Source: Actinomycetota bacterium
GTDB taxonomy: Bacteria > Actinomycetota > Acidimicrobiia > Acidimicrobiales > Ilumatobacteraceae
Assembly (NCBI GenBank): GCA_005800965.1
Contig: SYEA01000150.1
Span: 1 to 8,214, forward strand
Length of the DNA: 8,214 nt
Reading direction: 5' to 3'
Translations under genes and position numbers: made by a program
The notes under the pieces: generated by a model
Told to the model about the DNA's origin: nothing
What the model saw: the letters and a program-made list of their open reading frames with translations, nothing else
Database searches by the model: none
Part shown: one piece after another, positions 1 to 5,957 of the stretch
How positions within the stretch are numbered: position 1 is the stretch's first letter
Layout: every line of letters begins with the position of its first letter

Positions 1-59
1 ACTGTCGAGATGGCGACACCCATGACGGTGAGTGCGAGTCGGCGCACAACGCCGTTCAT
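1..59 (-). CDS. Probable ABC transporter permease, N-terminal fragment (cut by window edge)
   Basis: An ATG on the minus strand (complement of 57-59) lies 12 bases after the stop of the substrate-binding protein gene and opens a frame that runs to the window edge without a stop. It encodes 19 residues beginning MNGVVRRLALTVMGVAIST. A short basic n-region followed by a hydrophobic stretch is how DppB/OppB-type permeases (first transmembrane helix) usually begin. In this transporter class the permease gene normally follows the binding-protein gene, so the position supports the call more than the sequence does. No clear Shine-Dalgarno is present, so translation is probably coupled to the upstream gene. 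A different membrane protein cannot be excluded from 19 residues. Confidence 0.6.
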   Translation of the reverse strand, partial: MNGVVRRLALTVMGVAIST

Positions 60-71
60 ATCAAATTGCTA

Positions 72-1601
72 CTAGACGCGTTCAATACGTGTGACGTTGT
101 ATGAGTCTCCGACAGAGTTCTTGGCAAGGCCAGTTACGCCACGCTTGGCCACCTGCAAACTTGGCATCAACCACAGCCAGTCGCTGGGTGACTGCTCGGA
201 GAGCAATCGGGCCGCTGCGCGCAATGCGGCCGTGCGTTCTTGGGGCTCGGCTGCGGCACCGGCTGCGGCAATCAAGTCGCGATACTCGGCGTTATCAAAG
301 CGAAAGTAATAGTCGGGGTTGGCATAAATCGCCATGTCGTTGCGCTCAATATGACACACGATGGTGAGGTCATAGTCGGCTTTGGTGAAGACGCGATCCA
401 ACCATTCTTCCCAGGTGACCGGAGTAATGGTGACGTCAAAGCCAACTTTGCCGAGGGCGTCGGCGATGAACTCGCTGGAATTGGTGGCGTAGTTGATTGG
501 CGGCACATCCAAGGTGATTGGAGTGCCTGCCACAACACCTGCGGCAATGAGCGCTTCGCGTGCGGCACTCTCGTTGTATGGCGCAACATCGGTGAGATCT
601 TCAAACCACGGGTCGGTTGGTGGCACAAAGCTGCCGATTTCGGTGCCGTACCCCGCCCATGCGACATCGATGAGGGCTTTTTTGTCGAGTGCTTGGCGCA
701 CCGCAGTGCGCACCTTGATGTCGTTGAATGGCGCACGGGAGTTGTTCATGCTGAGGGTGACTTCGCAGTTGGTGGTGCCGCTCAGCACTGTGAGGTCGTC
801 GCGTGATTGAAAGACCTTAAGTGTTTCGGGCGACTGCACGGTGGTCATCACATCGATGTCGCCGGCCAACATGGCGTTGCTCAGAGCCGCCGTATCGGCG
901 AAATATCTGAAGACAACGGTTTGGGAATCGCCTCGTCGGCCCCAATACTTTTCGAATCGTTCAAGAGTGATGCTGCTGCCTTTATCCCACTTGGCAAACA
1001 CGTATGGCCCAGTGCCATTCGCAGTACTGGCAAAGTCGGTGGTGTCTTGTTTGAAGATGACACCGCCTCGTTGTGTGAGGTTGTAAAGCAGGTCGTTGTC
1101 GCGTTCGCTAAGTGTGATGGTCACAACGTTGGCATCGGCGGTGATGGTCGAGACTTTTGCAAATTGGGCAAGTTGCACAGGCAAGACGGCGGTGGATTCG
1201 TCATCGAGAAGTCGCGTGAGGCTCCACACCACGTCGTCGGCCGTCAATGATTGACCATCGTGAAACTCTGCGTCACGCAACACAAATGTGTAGGTCAGCC
1301 CGTCGGTAGAGACTTCGAAACTCTCTGCCAAAGCTGGCTCGATTGCGCCGTCATCGACGATGCGAACGAGACCTTCGTACACGTTGTCCAACAGCACCTG
1401 AGGAATTGCTTGGCCGGCCGTGCCACTGATATCGAGGTTGGTGGGTTCAAACGTGAACCCGAGTGTGACTTGGGATGCAGTTGCTGCAGGTGCGCAACCC
1501 GCCGCCAGTAGGCCAGTTGAGCCAAGTACACAGGCAAGCGCCAGCGCCAGTGCGGAACGCTTCACGGAATGTTTTGCGTTGTGTTTCACGGTGCTTTTCA
1601 T
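72..1601 (-). CDS. ABC transporter substrate-binding lipoprotein, family 5 (peptide/nickel type)
   Basis: A 509-residue extracytoplasmic solute receptor that should capture a peptide-like or similar ligand and hand it to an inner-membrane ABC importer. Residues 1-36 are a lipoprotein signal: a long basic n-region with several Lys and His, a hydrophobic core, and a lipobox ending LAAGC with Cys36 as the lipidation site. The mature part carries the SBP_bac_5 hallmarks in order: LAESFEVSTDGLTYTF around 91-106, FHDGQSLTADDVVWSL around 113-128, GTGPYVFAKW around 196-205, and DIKVRTAVRQALD around 294-306. The length is normal for DppA/OppA-like proteins and the reading frame is intact. A probable permease gene follows 12 bases downstream, so this is the first gene of an importer operon. 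The ligand cannot be told from sequence: members bind dipeptides, oligopeptides, nickel, glutathione or oligosaccharides. The family call is firm; the specificity is unknown. Confidence 0.93.
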   Translation of the reverse strand: MKSTVKHNAKHSVKRSALALALACVLGSTGLLAAGCAPAATASQVTLGFTFEPTNLDISGTAGQAIPQVLLDNVYEGLVRIVDDGAIEPALAESFEVSTDGLTYTFVLRDAEFHDGQSLTADDVVWSLTRLLDDESTAVLPVQLAQFAKVSTITADANVVTITLSERDNDLLYNLTQRGGVIFKQDTTDFASTANGTGPYVFAKWDKGSSITLERFEKYWGRRGDSQTVVFRYFADTAALSNAMLAGDIDVMTTVQSPETLKVFQSRDDLTVLSGTTNCEVTLSMNNSRAPFNDIKVRTAVRQALDKKALIDVAWAGYGTEIGSFVPPTDPWFEDLTDVAPYNESAAREALIAAGVVAGTPITLDVPPINYATNSSEFIADALGKVGFDVTITPVTWEEWLDRVFTKADYDLTIVCHIERNDMAIYANPDYYFRFDNAEYRDLIAAAGAAAEPQERTAALRAAARLLSEQSPSDWLWLMPSLQVAKRGVTGLAKNSVGDSYNVTRIERV

Positions 1602-1610
1602 GCTGGGTGA

Positions 1611-1616
1611 AGTCTA
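1611..1616 (-). promoter_or_regulatory. Candidate -10 element for the substrate-binding protein gene
   Basis: Read on the minus strand the bases are TAGACT, matching TANNNT, 9 bases before the ATG at 1601. A start point 6-7 bases after the hexamer would give a leader of only about 2-3 bases. There is no Shine-Dalgarno in the 20 bases before the ATG, which agrees with a (nearly) leaderless transcript. No -35 similar to TTGACA is seen. This is a weak call from motif and spacing only. Confidence 0.3.
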
Positions 1617-1650
1617 GGAAGGTACTTGTGGGGGCATCTACGCTGACAGC

Positions 1651-1654
1651 AGGG
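1651..1654 (+). promoter_or_regulatory. Ribosome binding site of the coiled-coil gene
   Basis: AGGG (within GCAGGG) lies 5 bases before the ATG at 1660, a good spacing. It is one of the few Shine-Dalgarno-like sites in the window and fixes the start of the small gene. A possible -10 (TACGCT, 1639-1644) lies just upstream but would leave a very short leader. Confidence 0.45.
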
Positions 1655-1659
1655 CAACT

Positions 1660-2004
1660 ATGGCTGAAACACTCAACGAACAAGAACAACTGATTGCCGA
1701 CCTGTTGGAGGAAGCGCACGCATTGCGTATGAAATATGAAGAGTTCAGCCTGTACACCGAGTCAAAGGTGGCTGAGTTCGTCATCGCCCGTAAGACCCTC
1801 ACCGAGGAACGTGATCGTGCGGTGCACCACCGCGGGCTGGCCGAAATGGACCTCGAAGTGCTGCGTCGTCGCCAAGAGCAGTTGCATGAACAGCTCGTCA
1901 AAGCGGTACGCCAGCGTGATCGAGCCCGTGAACGAGTTACTGCACTCGAAGCATCACGTGCGGTGCGCTTTGCAGTGCGGCTGCGGAAACTACTTCGACG
2001 CTAA
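1660..2004 (+). CDS. Small charged coiled-coil protein of unknown function
   Basis: A 114-residue protein predicted to be almost entirely helical: no proline, no cysteine, a single glycine (residue 59), and leucine/alanine/valine spaced as heptads from about residue 8 to 98. Charge is polarised. The first 50 residues have 12 acidic and 5 basic side chains, while residues 81-114 have 13 basic and 3 acidic. The last 14 residues (AVRFAVRLRKLLRR) form a basic amphipathic helix that could lie on a membrane or bind a polyanion. There is no signal peptide, so it should be cytoplasmic. It has an AGGG ribosome site and its own frame between two minus-strand genes; its last five codons, stop included, overlap the esterase 3' end. 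I do not recognise the family. Helical tails ending in a similar RLxxxLRR pattern occur next to glycosyltransferases, but that resemblance is too weak to name a function. Confidence 0.72.
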   Translation: MAETLNEQEQLIADLLEEAHALRMKYEEFSLYTESKVAEFVIARKTLTEERDRAVHHRGLAEMDLEVLRRRQEQLHEQLVKAVRQRDRARERVTALEASRAVRFAVRLRKLLRR

Positions 2005-2859
2005 GAATTGAGTAAATAGCCCAGACCATTCGGGTTGCCAGTCGTGAGTCCATTTGGCGTTGGTTACAAGCTTGATGTCGCCGTCGTTGGCGCGAGAAAA
2101 TGTCTCCACTGAAAGTTGCGTGCTCGGAAAGACGATTCCTAAAGAGTTACCGCCAGCCAGCGGCACGACCGTATCGAGATCGCCATGCACATGCAGCGCT
2201 GCAACTGGTCGCGTCGGTGAGCATGAGTCAATCATCATTGAGCCAGCCGCCACGCCTATTGCGGTGATGCGTGATGACAGTTCGCACGCCAAGCGGTACG
2301 CCATCATGCCACCGTTGGAATGGCCAACCACCCACACCCGATCGGTATCAATGTCATACTGCGAAATCAGGCTGGCAATGAGTTCCTCAAAAAAAGCCAC
2401 GTCGTCAACAAGGTTTAACGATGCAAATGGGCAGCATGTTCCAGCATTCCACGACTGGGGCAGGCCTTGCTCGGCACCGGTGCCATTGGGGTACACCACC
2501 ACTGCATCAAGATCGTATGCATCGAGTGAGTTTTCGATGTCGGTGAAGCCGCCCATCGCCTGAGCGTTGCCCCCAAAACCGTGCAGCACGAACAGCAGTG
2601 GTGCAGGTTCGCCGTTAGACAAATCCGAAACCAAGTATGAGCGCACTCGGCCATCCGCGGTGGTGATTGAGCTGAATCCTGGTGGCACCACACCCGCCGT
2701 GGTCGGTTGCGTTGCCGGGGCAGTTGATGCCACGGCGGTGGTGACGGCTGGCGCGGTCGTGGCGCCCGCAGATTCGGTACTTGTGCCAGCGTCTGTCGCC
2801 GCGCAACCGCCGAGAACCATCAGTGCGGCAGTTATCACGAGTGAGGTCGCGCGACGCAT
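1990..2859 (-). CDS. Secreted esterase lipoprotein, LpqC/PHB-depolymerase-like alpha/beta hydrolase
   Basis: With the chosen start this is a 289-residue cell-surface serine hydrolase. Residues 1-19 are a lipoprotein signal (MRRAT, hydrophobic core, LGGC with Cys19), followed by a low-complexity Ala/Thr/Ser/Pro linker to about residue 60. The alpha/beta-hydrolase core shows the oxyanion HGFGG (93-97), the nucleophile elbow GHSNGGM with Ser181, HGDLDTVVP with the likely acid Asp229, and a likely catalytic His272 in THDWQP. This arrangement matches the polyhydroxybutyrate depolymerase/feruloyl esterase family, which cleaves ester bonds of polymers or aryl esters; the true substrate is unknown. 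The stretch between the acid and the His looks shorter than I expect for the family. The frame is open up to 2934, but a lipoprotein signal favours an ATG at 2871, 2862 or 2859; GAAGG sits 5 bases before 2859. It converges on the coiled-coil gene with a 15-base overlap and diverges from the alkyl sulfatase. Confidence 0.88.
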   Translation of the reverse strand: MRRATSLVITAALMVLGGCAATDAGTSTESAGATTAPAVTTAVASTAPATQPTTAGVVPPGFSSITTADGRVRSYLVSDLSNGEPAPLLFVLHGFGGNAQAMGGFTDIENSLDAYDLDAVVVYPNGTGAEQGLPQSWNAGTCCPFASLNLVDDVAFFEELIASLISQYDIDTDRVWVVGHSNGGMMAYRLACELSSRITAIGVAAGSMMIDSCSPTRPVAALHVHGDLDTVVPLAGGNSLGIVFPSTQLSVETFSRANDGDIKLVTNAKWTHDWQPEWSGLFTQFLASK

Positions 2860-2864
2860 CATTA

Positions 2865-2869
2865 CCTTC
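2865..2869 (-). promoter_or_regulatory. Ribosome binding site that favours the 2859 start of the esterase
   Basis: On the minus strand GAAGG lies 5 bases before the ATG at 2859 and only 2 bases before the ATG at 2862. It overlaps the more upstream ATG at 2871, which has no Shine-Dalgarno of its own. This favours a lipoprotein signal that begins MRRAT. Confidence 0.4.
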
Positions 2870-2886
2870 ATTGTGGCAGCACTCGG

Positions 2887-2892
2887 TAGTGT
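2887..2892 (+). promoter_or_regulatory. Candidate leaderless -10 of the alkyl-sulfatase gene
   Basis: TAGTGT fits TANNNT and ends exactly 6 bases before the GTG start codon at 2899, so the predicted transcription start is the G of the start codon. This is the spacing described for leaderless genes of Actinobacteria. No Shine-Dalgarno precedes the GTG, which agrees. No -35 similar to TTGACA is visible. The site lies in the short divergent region shared with the esterase. Confidence 0.42.
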
Positions 2893-2898
2893 CCGCTC

Positions 2899-4812
2899 GT
2901 GGCAATCGGCGAATCCAAAGACGCCAGCAGTCACACGGCTGCTCGCAATAGGGCAGCAGCAAGCCGGGTTCCGGACCCCGCTGATCTAGAACGGGTTCGC
3001 CGCGGTCATATCGCTTCGTTGTCGTCACCCACCATCGAGTCGTCTGCTGGTCGTGCGGTGTTCAACATGGGTGCCTACGACTTTTTGCGCACGGGTGAAC
3101 CGTCGCCCGAGACGGTAAACCCCAACTTGTGGCGGCACGCCACGTTGAATGCTCATCACGGTTTGTTTGAGGTGATTGCGGGTGTGTGGCAGGTGCGCGG
3201 TTATGACATCTCCAACATCACATTTATTCGGGGCGTTAAGGGCTGGATTGTCATTGATCCGCTCACCAGCGAATTCACGGCGCACGCAGCACTCGGGCTC
3301 ATCAACCAACATGTCGAACAGCGTCCAGTGACCGCAGTGATCTACACACATTCGCACGCCGACCACTTTGGTGGAGTCTTGGGTGTGACCTCGCGTGAAG
3401 AGGTGGATGCGGGCAAGTGCCGCATCATTGCCCCGGAACATTTCTTGCGCGAGACCGTCGGTGAGAACGTGATTGCCGGGCCGGCGATGGCGCGACGTGC
3501 GACTTATCAATTTGGTCCACTTTTGCCAGTTGGCCCCCGCGGCCACGTGGATTGTGGGCTTGGCATCGCGGTGCCCACGAGCCCACCAACTCTGTTGGCG
3601 CCAACCGAGGAGATAACCGCCACAGGACAAGAACTTGTTGTTGATGGAGTCCGCGTGGTTTTTCAACTGACACCAGAGACCGAAGCGCCGGCAGAGATGA
3701 ACTTTTATTTCCCCGACTTGCGGGCGCTATGTATGGCAGAAAATTGCTCACACACCATGCACAATCTGGTGCCGATTCGCGGTGCGCTGGTGCGCAACGC
3801 GTTGAACTGGTCAAAGTACATCAACGAAAGTTTGCTGCTGTTTGGCGGCGATGCTGAGGTGCTGTTTGCTTCGCACAACTGGCCGCGGTGGGGTGGGGCA
3901 GACCTGCGCGAGTTTTTGGTGTTGCAACGTGATCTCTATAAATGGATGCATGACCAAACCATGCGCCATGCCAATCTGGGCCTTACCCCACTGGAGATTG
4001 CCGAGACACTCGAGTTGCCTGCAGAATTTCTGGCCCACGAGCACACTCGCGGTTTTTATGGAGACCTTGTGCACAATGCCAAGGCCGTGTATCAGCGCTA
4101 TTTGAGTTGGTATGACGGCAACCCGGCAAACCTGCACAAGTTGCCACCAGTAGAAGTGGGCCGGCGATATGTGGCGCTAGCCGGTGGCGCCGATGCACTC
4201 CTTGTGCATGCGCAAGAGGCGTTTGATCGTGGCGACTACCGCTGGGTTGCGGAAGTGGTGAATCACTTGGTGTTTGCTGACCCAACCAACGAGGCCGCTC
4301 GCCACCTGCAGGCCAACGCCCTCGAGCAGATGGCATATCAAGCAGAGTCGTCGACGTTTCGCAATGCCTATTTGATGGGTGCTCAAGAGCTTCGACAAGG
4401 CCCACCAACAAACCGCAACCCCAACGTGCGGGCACGCGGGCTAATTCGAGAAATGACGATTGAGCAGGTGTTCGATGCTTTGGCCGTGCGGACGATGTCC
4501 GAACAACTTGGCGGTGTGTCGTTGGCCATCAATTGGGTGTTTACCGATTTGCGTGGCACAGCGGATGAACATTGGACACTTGGAATATCAAACCGCACCA
4601 TGTATTGCTCTCGAGGTCGACACGCAAGTGGTGCAAGTGCAACCGTGACCATGTCACGATCGACGTTGCTGGATGTAGTTGGTCAGGAAACCACGTTTGT
4701 TGACGCAATGTCGGGCGGGCTCGCAACAATCGAAGGTGATGCGGGTGCGCTCATCACCGTGTTCGGCAACCTCGACAAGTTCTCCATGGGCTTCGCAATC
4801 GTCGAGCCGTAA
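2899..4812 (+). CDS. Alkyl sulfatase-type metallo-beta-lactamase (SdsA1/YjcS family)
   Basis: A 637-residue type III sulfatase expected to hydrolyse alkyl sulfate esters to alcohol plus sulfate with two metal ions. The metallo-beta-lactamase domain covers about 75-340. It shows NPNLWRHATLNAHHGLFEV (75-92), the metal motif THSHADHFGG (150-159; His151, His153, Asp155, His156), MAENCSHTMHN (279-289, ligand Glu281) and SHNWPRWG (325-332, His326). Glu262 fits the remaining ligand position as I recall it for SdsA1. An alkyl-sulfatase dimerisation region follows (about 365-505, with RGFYGDLVHNAKAVYQRYL at 384-402), then an SCP2-like C-terminal domain (about 515-635). All metal ligands are present, the length is normal, and the frame is intact. 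The start is GTG. No signal peptide is seen, unlike the secreted or periplasmic Pseudomonas and E. coli proteins, so it should be cytoplasmic. It stands alone on this strand and ends in tandem stops TAA TGA. The exact substrate is not proven. Confidence 0.93.
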   Translation: MAIGESKDASSHTAARNRAAASRVPDPADLERVRRGHIASLSSPTIESSAGRAVFNMGAYDFLRTGEPSPETVNPNLWRHATLNAHHGLFEVIAGVWQVRGYDISNITFIRGVKGWIVIDPLTSEFTAHAALGLINQHVEQRPVTAVIYTHSHADHFGGVLGVTSREEVDAGKCRIIAPEHFLRETVGENVIAGPAMARRATYQFGPLLPVGPRGHVDCGLGIAVPTSPPTLLAPTEEITATGQELVVDGVRVVFQLTPETEAPAEMNFYFPDLRALCMAENCSHTMHNLVPIRGALVRNALNWSKYINESLLLFGGDAEVLFASHNWPRWGGADLREFLVLQRDLYKWMHDQTMRHANLGLTPLEIAETLELPAEFLAHEHTRGFYGDLVHNAKAVYQRYLSWYDGNPANLHKLPPVEVGRRYVALAGGADALLVHAQEAFDRGDYRWVAEVVNHLVFADPTNEAARHLQANALEQMAYQAESSTFRNAYLMGAQELRQGPPTNRNPNVRARGLIREMTIEQVFDALAVRTMSEQLGGVSLAINWVFTDLRGTADEHWTLGISNRTMYCSRGRHASGASATVTMSRSTLLDVVGQETTFVDAMSGGLATIEGDAGALITVFGNLDKFSMGFAIVEP

Positions 4813-4847
4813 TGACGGGCCGACGATTCGCGCGTTGAGCCGTAACC
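4813..4847. other. Short convergent gap without a recognisable terminator
   Basis: These 35 bases separate the stops of the converging alkyl sulfatase and methyltransferase genes. I see no GC-rich stem with a T-run on either strand. The segment begins with TGA, making a tandem stop, and contains a near-copy of the last four codons of the sulfatase gene (4834-4845 against 4801-4812, 11 of 12 bases identical, 33 bases apart and in frame). Confidence 0.5.
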
Positions 4848-5957
4848 TCAGGGGCGGATGGCGTAGAACGCATTCACCGAATGTTCGACATCCAAACGCT
4901 CGAACGATGTAAAGCCCGCAGTTTGCGCCATCGACTCGGCGGTCATCTCCGATAGCCCTAGCGTGCCGAGCCCGGCCCCGTCAGGGGTTGACAGTGACGA
5001 CGACATACACGACAAAACGCTGATGCCGTACATGAGTGAAGCCATCGGGTTTTTCTCGGCGTTCATCACAAAGCTGTCGTGTGCCTTGATGTCCACCAGG
5101 AGCCACACGCCGTCGTTGCGCAGTGCGGCCCGAATCGCCTTCATCACCACAAGCGGATGCGTCATGTCGTGGATGCAATCAAAGGTGCACACAAAGTTGA
5201 CGCTGTTGTCAGTGGGGAGTGGCTCGACCTGTGGGTCGGCGAATCGTGCGTTGGTGAGACCAGAGGCGTCAAGACGTTCGTTGGCACGGGCCAAGGCGTA
5301 TTGCGAAATGTCGTAGCCCACGAAGGTGCTATTGGGAAACTCAGCGGCCATGCGCAACACCGCCCCACCAGCACCCGAGCCGACATCAGCAACCGTGGCG
5401 CCAGCACGCAGCGTGTCGATTACGCCAACTGCGGGCAGCACGAGCGGAATGAGGTTGGCGTTGTTCCACGGCTCGAAACTTCGTTCAATACCAATTGCGC
5501 CGTCAGGGCCGTGACTGTCGTAGTTGTGCCCGATGCCCGTGCGAAATGATTCGGGCATGCGCTTGAGCGATTCCATGGTTTGCGGGAGGCGATGAAACAT
5601 GCCCATGCCGAACGCTGGGTGCGACTCGTCGGCCAGCACGGCTATCTGCTCGGGTGAAAGATAGAACGTGTCGTCGTCAAGTTGGGCCGGTTGCGAACGC
5701 AACGACGAAAAACTTATGAGCTTGGCTGCTGCTTGGTTGTAGGCCCATTCGCGCACCCAGCGCTCGCGCAACCCCGTTGCTGCGGCGAGTTGCGTGGTGG
5801 TGAGTGGGTGCGGTGCTGCGGCCATGGCGCGATACAAGCCCAGGTGGTCACCCAGGTGCACCATGCCCGAGGTGACTGCACCTTCCAATTTGGTGAAAAG
5901 CAGGAATGAAAAAAACTTGAGCTTGTCGGGGTCGATGCTCACGCCGGCAGCCGTCAA
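4848..5957 (-). CDS. SAM-dependent methyltransferase with N-terminal winged helix (Rv2258c-like)
   Basis: A 369-residue class I methyltransferase. Residues about 22-83 form a helical/winged-helix dimerisation region (GMVHLGDHLGLYRAMA at 31-46, then LTTTQLAAATGLRERWVREW at 52-71), as in O-methyltransferase-like actinobacterial proteins related to Rv2258c. The catalytic Rossmann domain begins near 185: motif I VADVGSGAGG (189-198), the ribose-binding acid Asp216 in VGYDIS, PLPTDNSVNFV (247-256) and FDCIHDMTHP (259-268). It is complete. The start is unusual: the stop TAG of the NADH dehydrogenase gene is followed with no spacer by TTG, read here as the start. A GTG at 5942 is the alternative; the next ATG would cut into the winged helix. 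No Shine-Dalgarno is seen, so translation is likely coupled to the upstream gene. The methyl acceptor is unknown. It is larger than UbiE/MenG and has an N-terminal domain they lack, so a quinone role should not be assumed. Confidence 0.88.
   Translation of the reverse strand: MTAAGVSIDPDKLKFFSFLLFTKLEGAVTSGMVHLGDHLGLYRAMAAAPHPLTTTQLAAATGLRERWVREWAYNQAAAKLISFSSLRSQPAQLDDDTFYLSPEQIAVLADESHPAFGMGMFHRLPQTMESLKRMPESFRTGIGHNYDSHGPDGAIGIERSFEPWNNANLIPLVLPAVGVIDTLRAGATVADVGSGAGGAVLRMAAEFPNSTFVGYDISQYALARANERLDASGLTNARFADPQVEPLPTDNSVNFVCTFDCIHDMTHPLVVMKAIRAALRNDGVWLLVDIKAHDSFVMNAEKNPMASLMYGISVLSCMSSSLSTPDGAGLGTLGLSEMTAESMAQTAGFTSFERLDVEHSVNAFYAIRP

Noticed and set aside
240..806. 188-residue plus-strand open frame opposite the substrate-binding protein gene
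   Set aside because: Its translation shows no domain and is the antisense of a well-supported gene; long antisense frames are common in GC-rich DNA.
1736..2011. 91-residue plus-strand frame overlapping the coiled-coil gene
   Set aside because: It is Ser/Cys/Arg-rich with no ribosome site, whereas the chosen frame has AGGG, a proper start and regular heptads.
2860..2934. Extended N-terminus of the esterase starting at 2934
   Set aside because: It would put 25 mostly non-hydrophobic residues before a clear lipoprotein signal and overlap the start of the divergent sulfatase gene; starts at 2871 to 2859 fit better.
3025..3666. 213-residue minus-strand open frame opposite the alkyl sulfatase
   Set aside because: It lies wholly within the metal-binding domain of a clear gene on the other strand and has no recognisable motif.
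4813..4860. Rho-independent terminator between the sulfatase and methyltransferase genes
   Set aside because: Short GC-rich patches exist, but I find no stem of useful length followed by a T-run on either strand.
4848..5957. Methyltransferase as the menaquinone/ubiquinone enzyme UbiE/MenG because it follows ndh
   Set aside because: It is over 100 residues longer than UbiE, has an N-terminal winged helix that UbiE lacks, and fits the Rv2258c-like group better.
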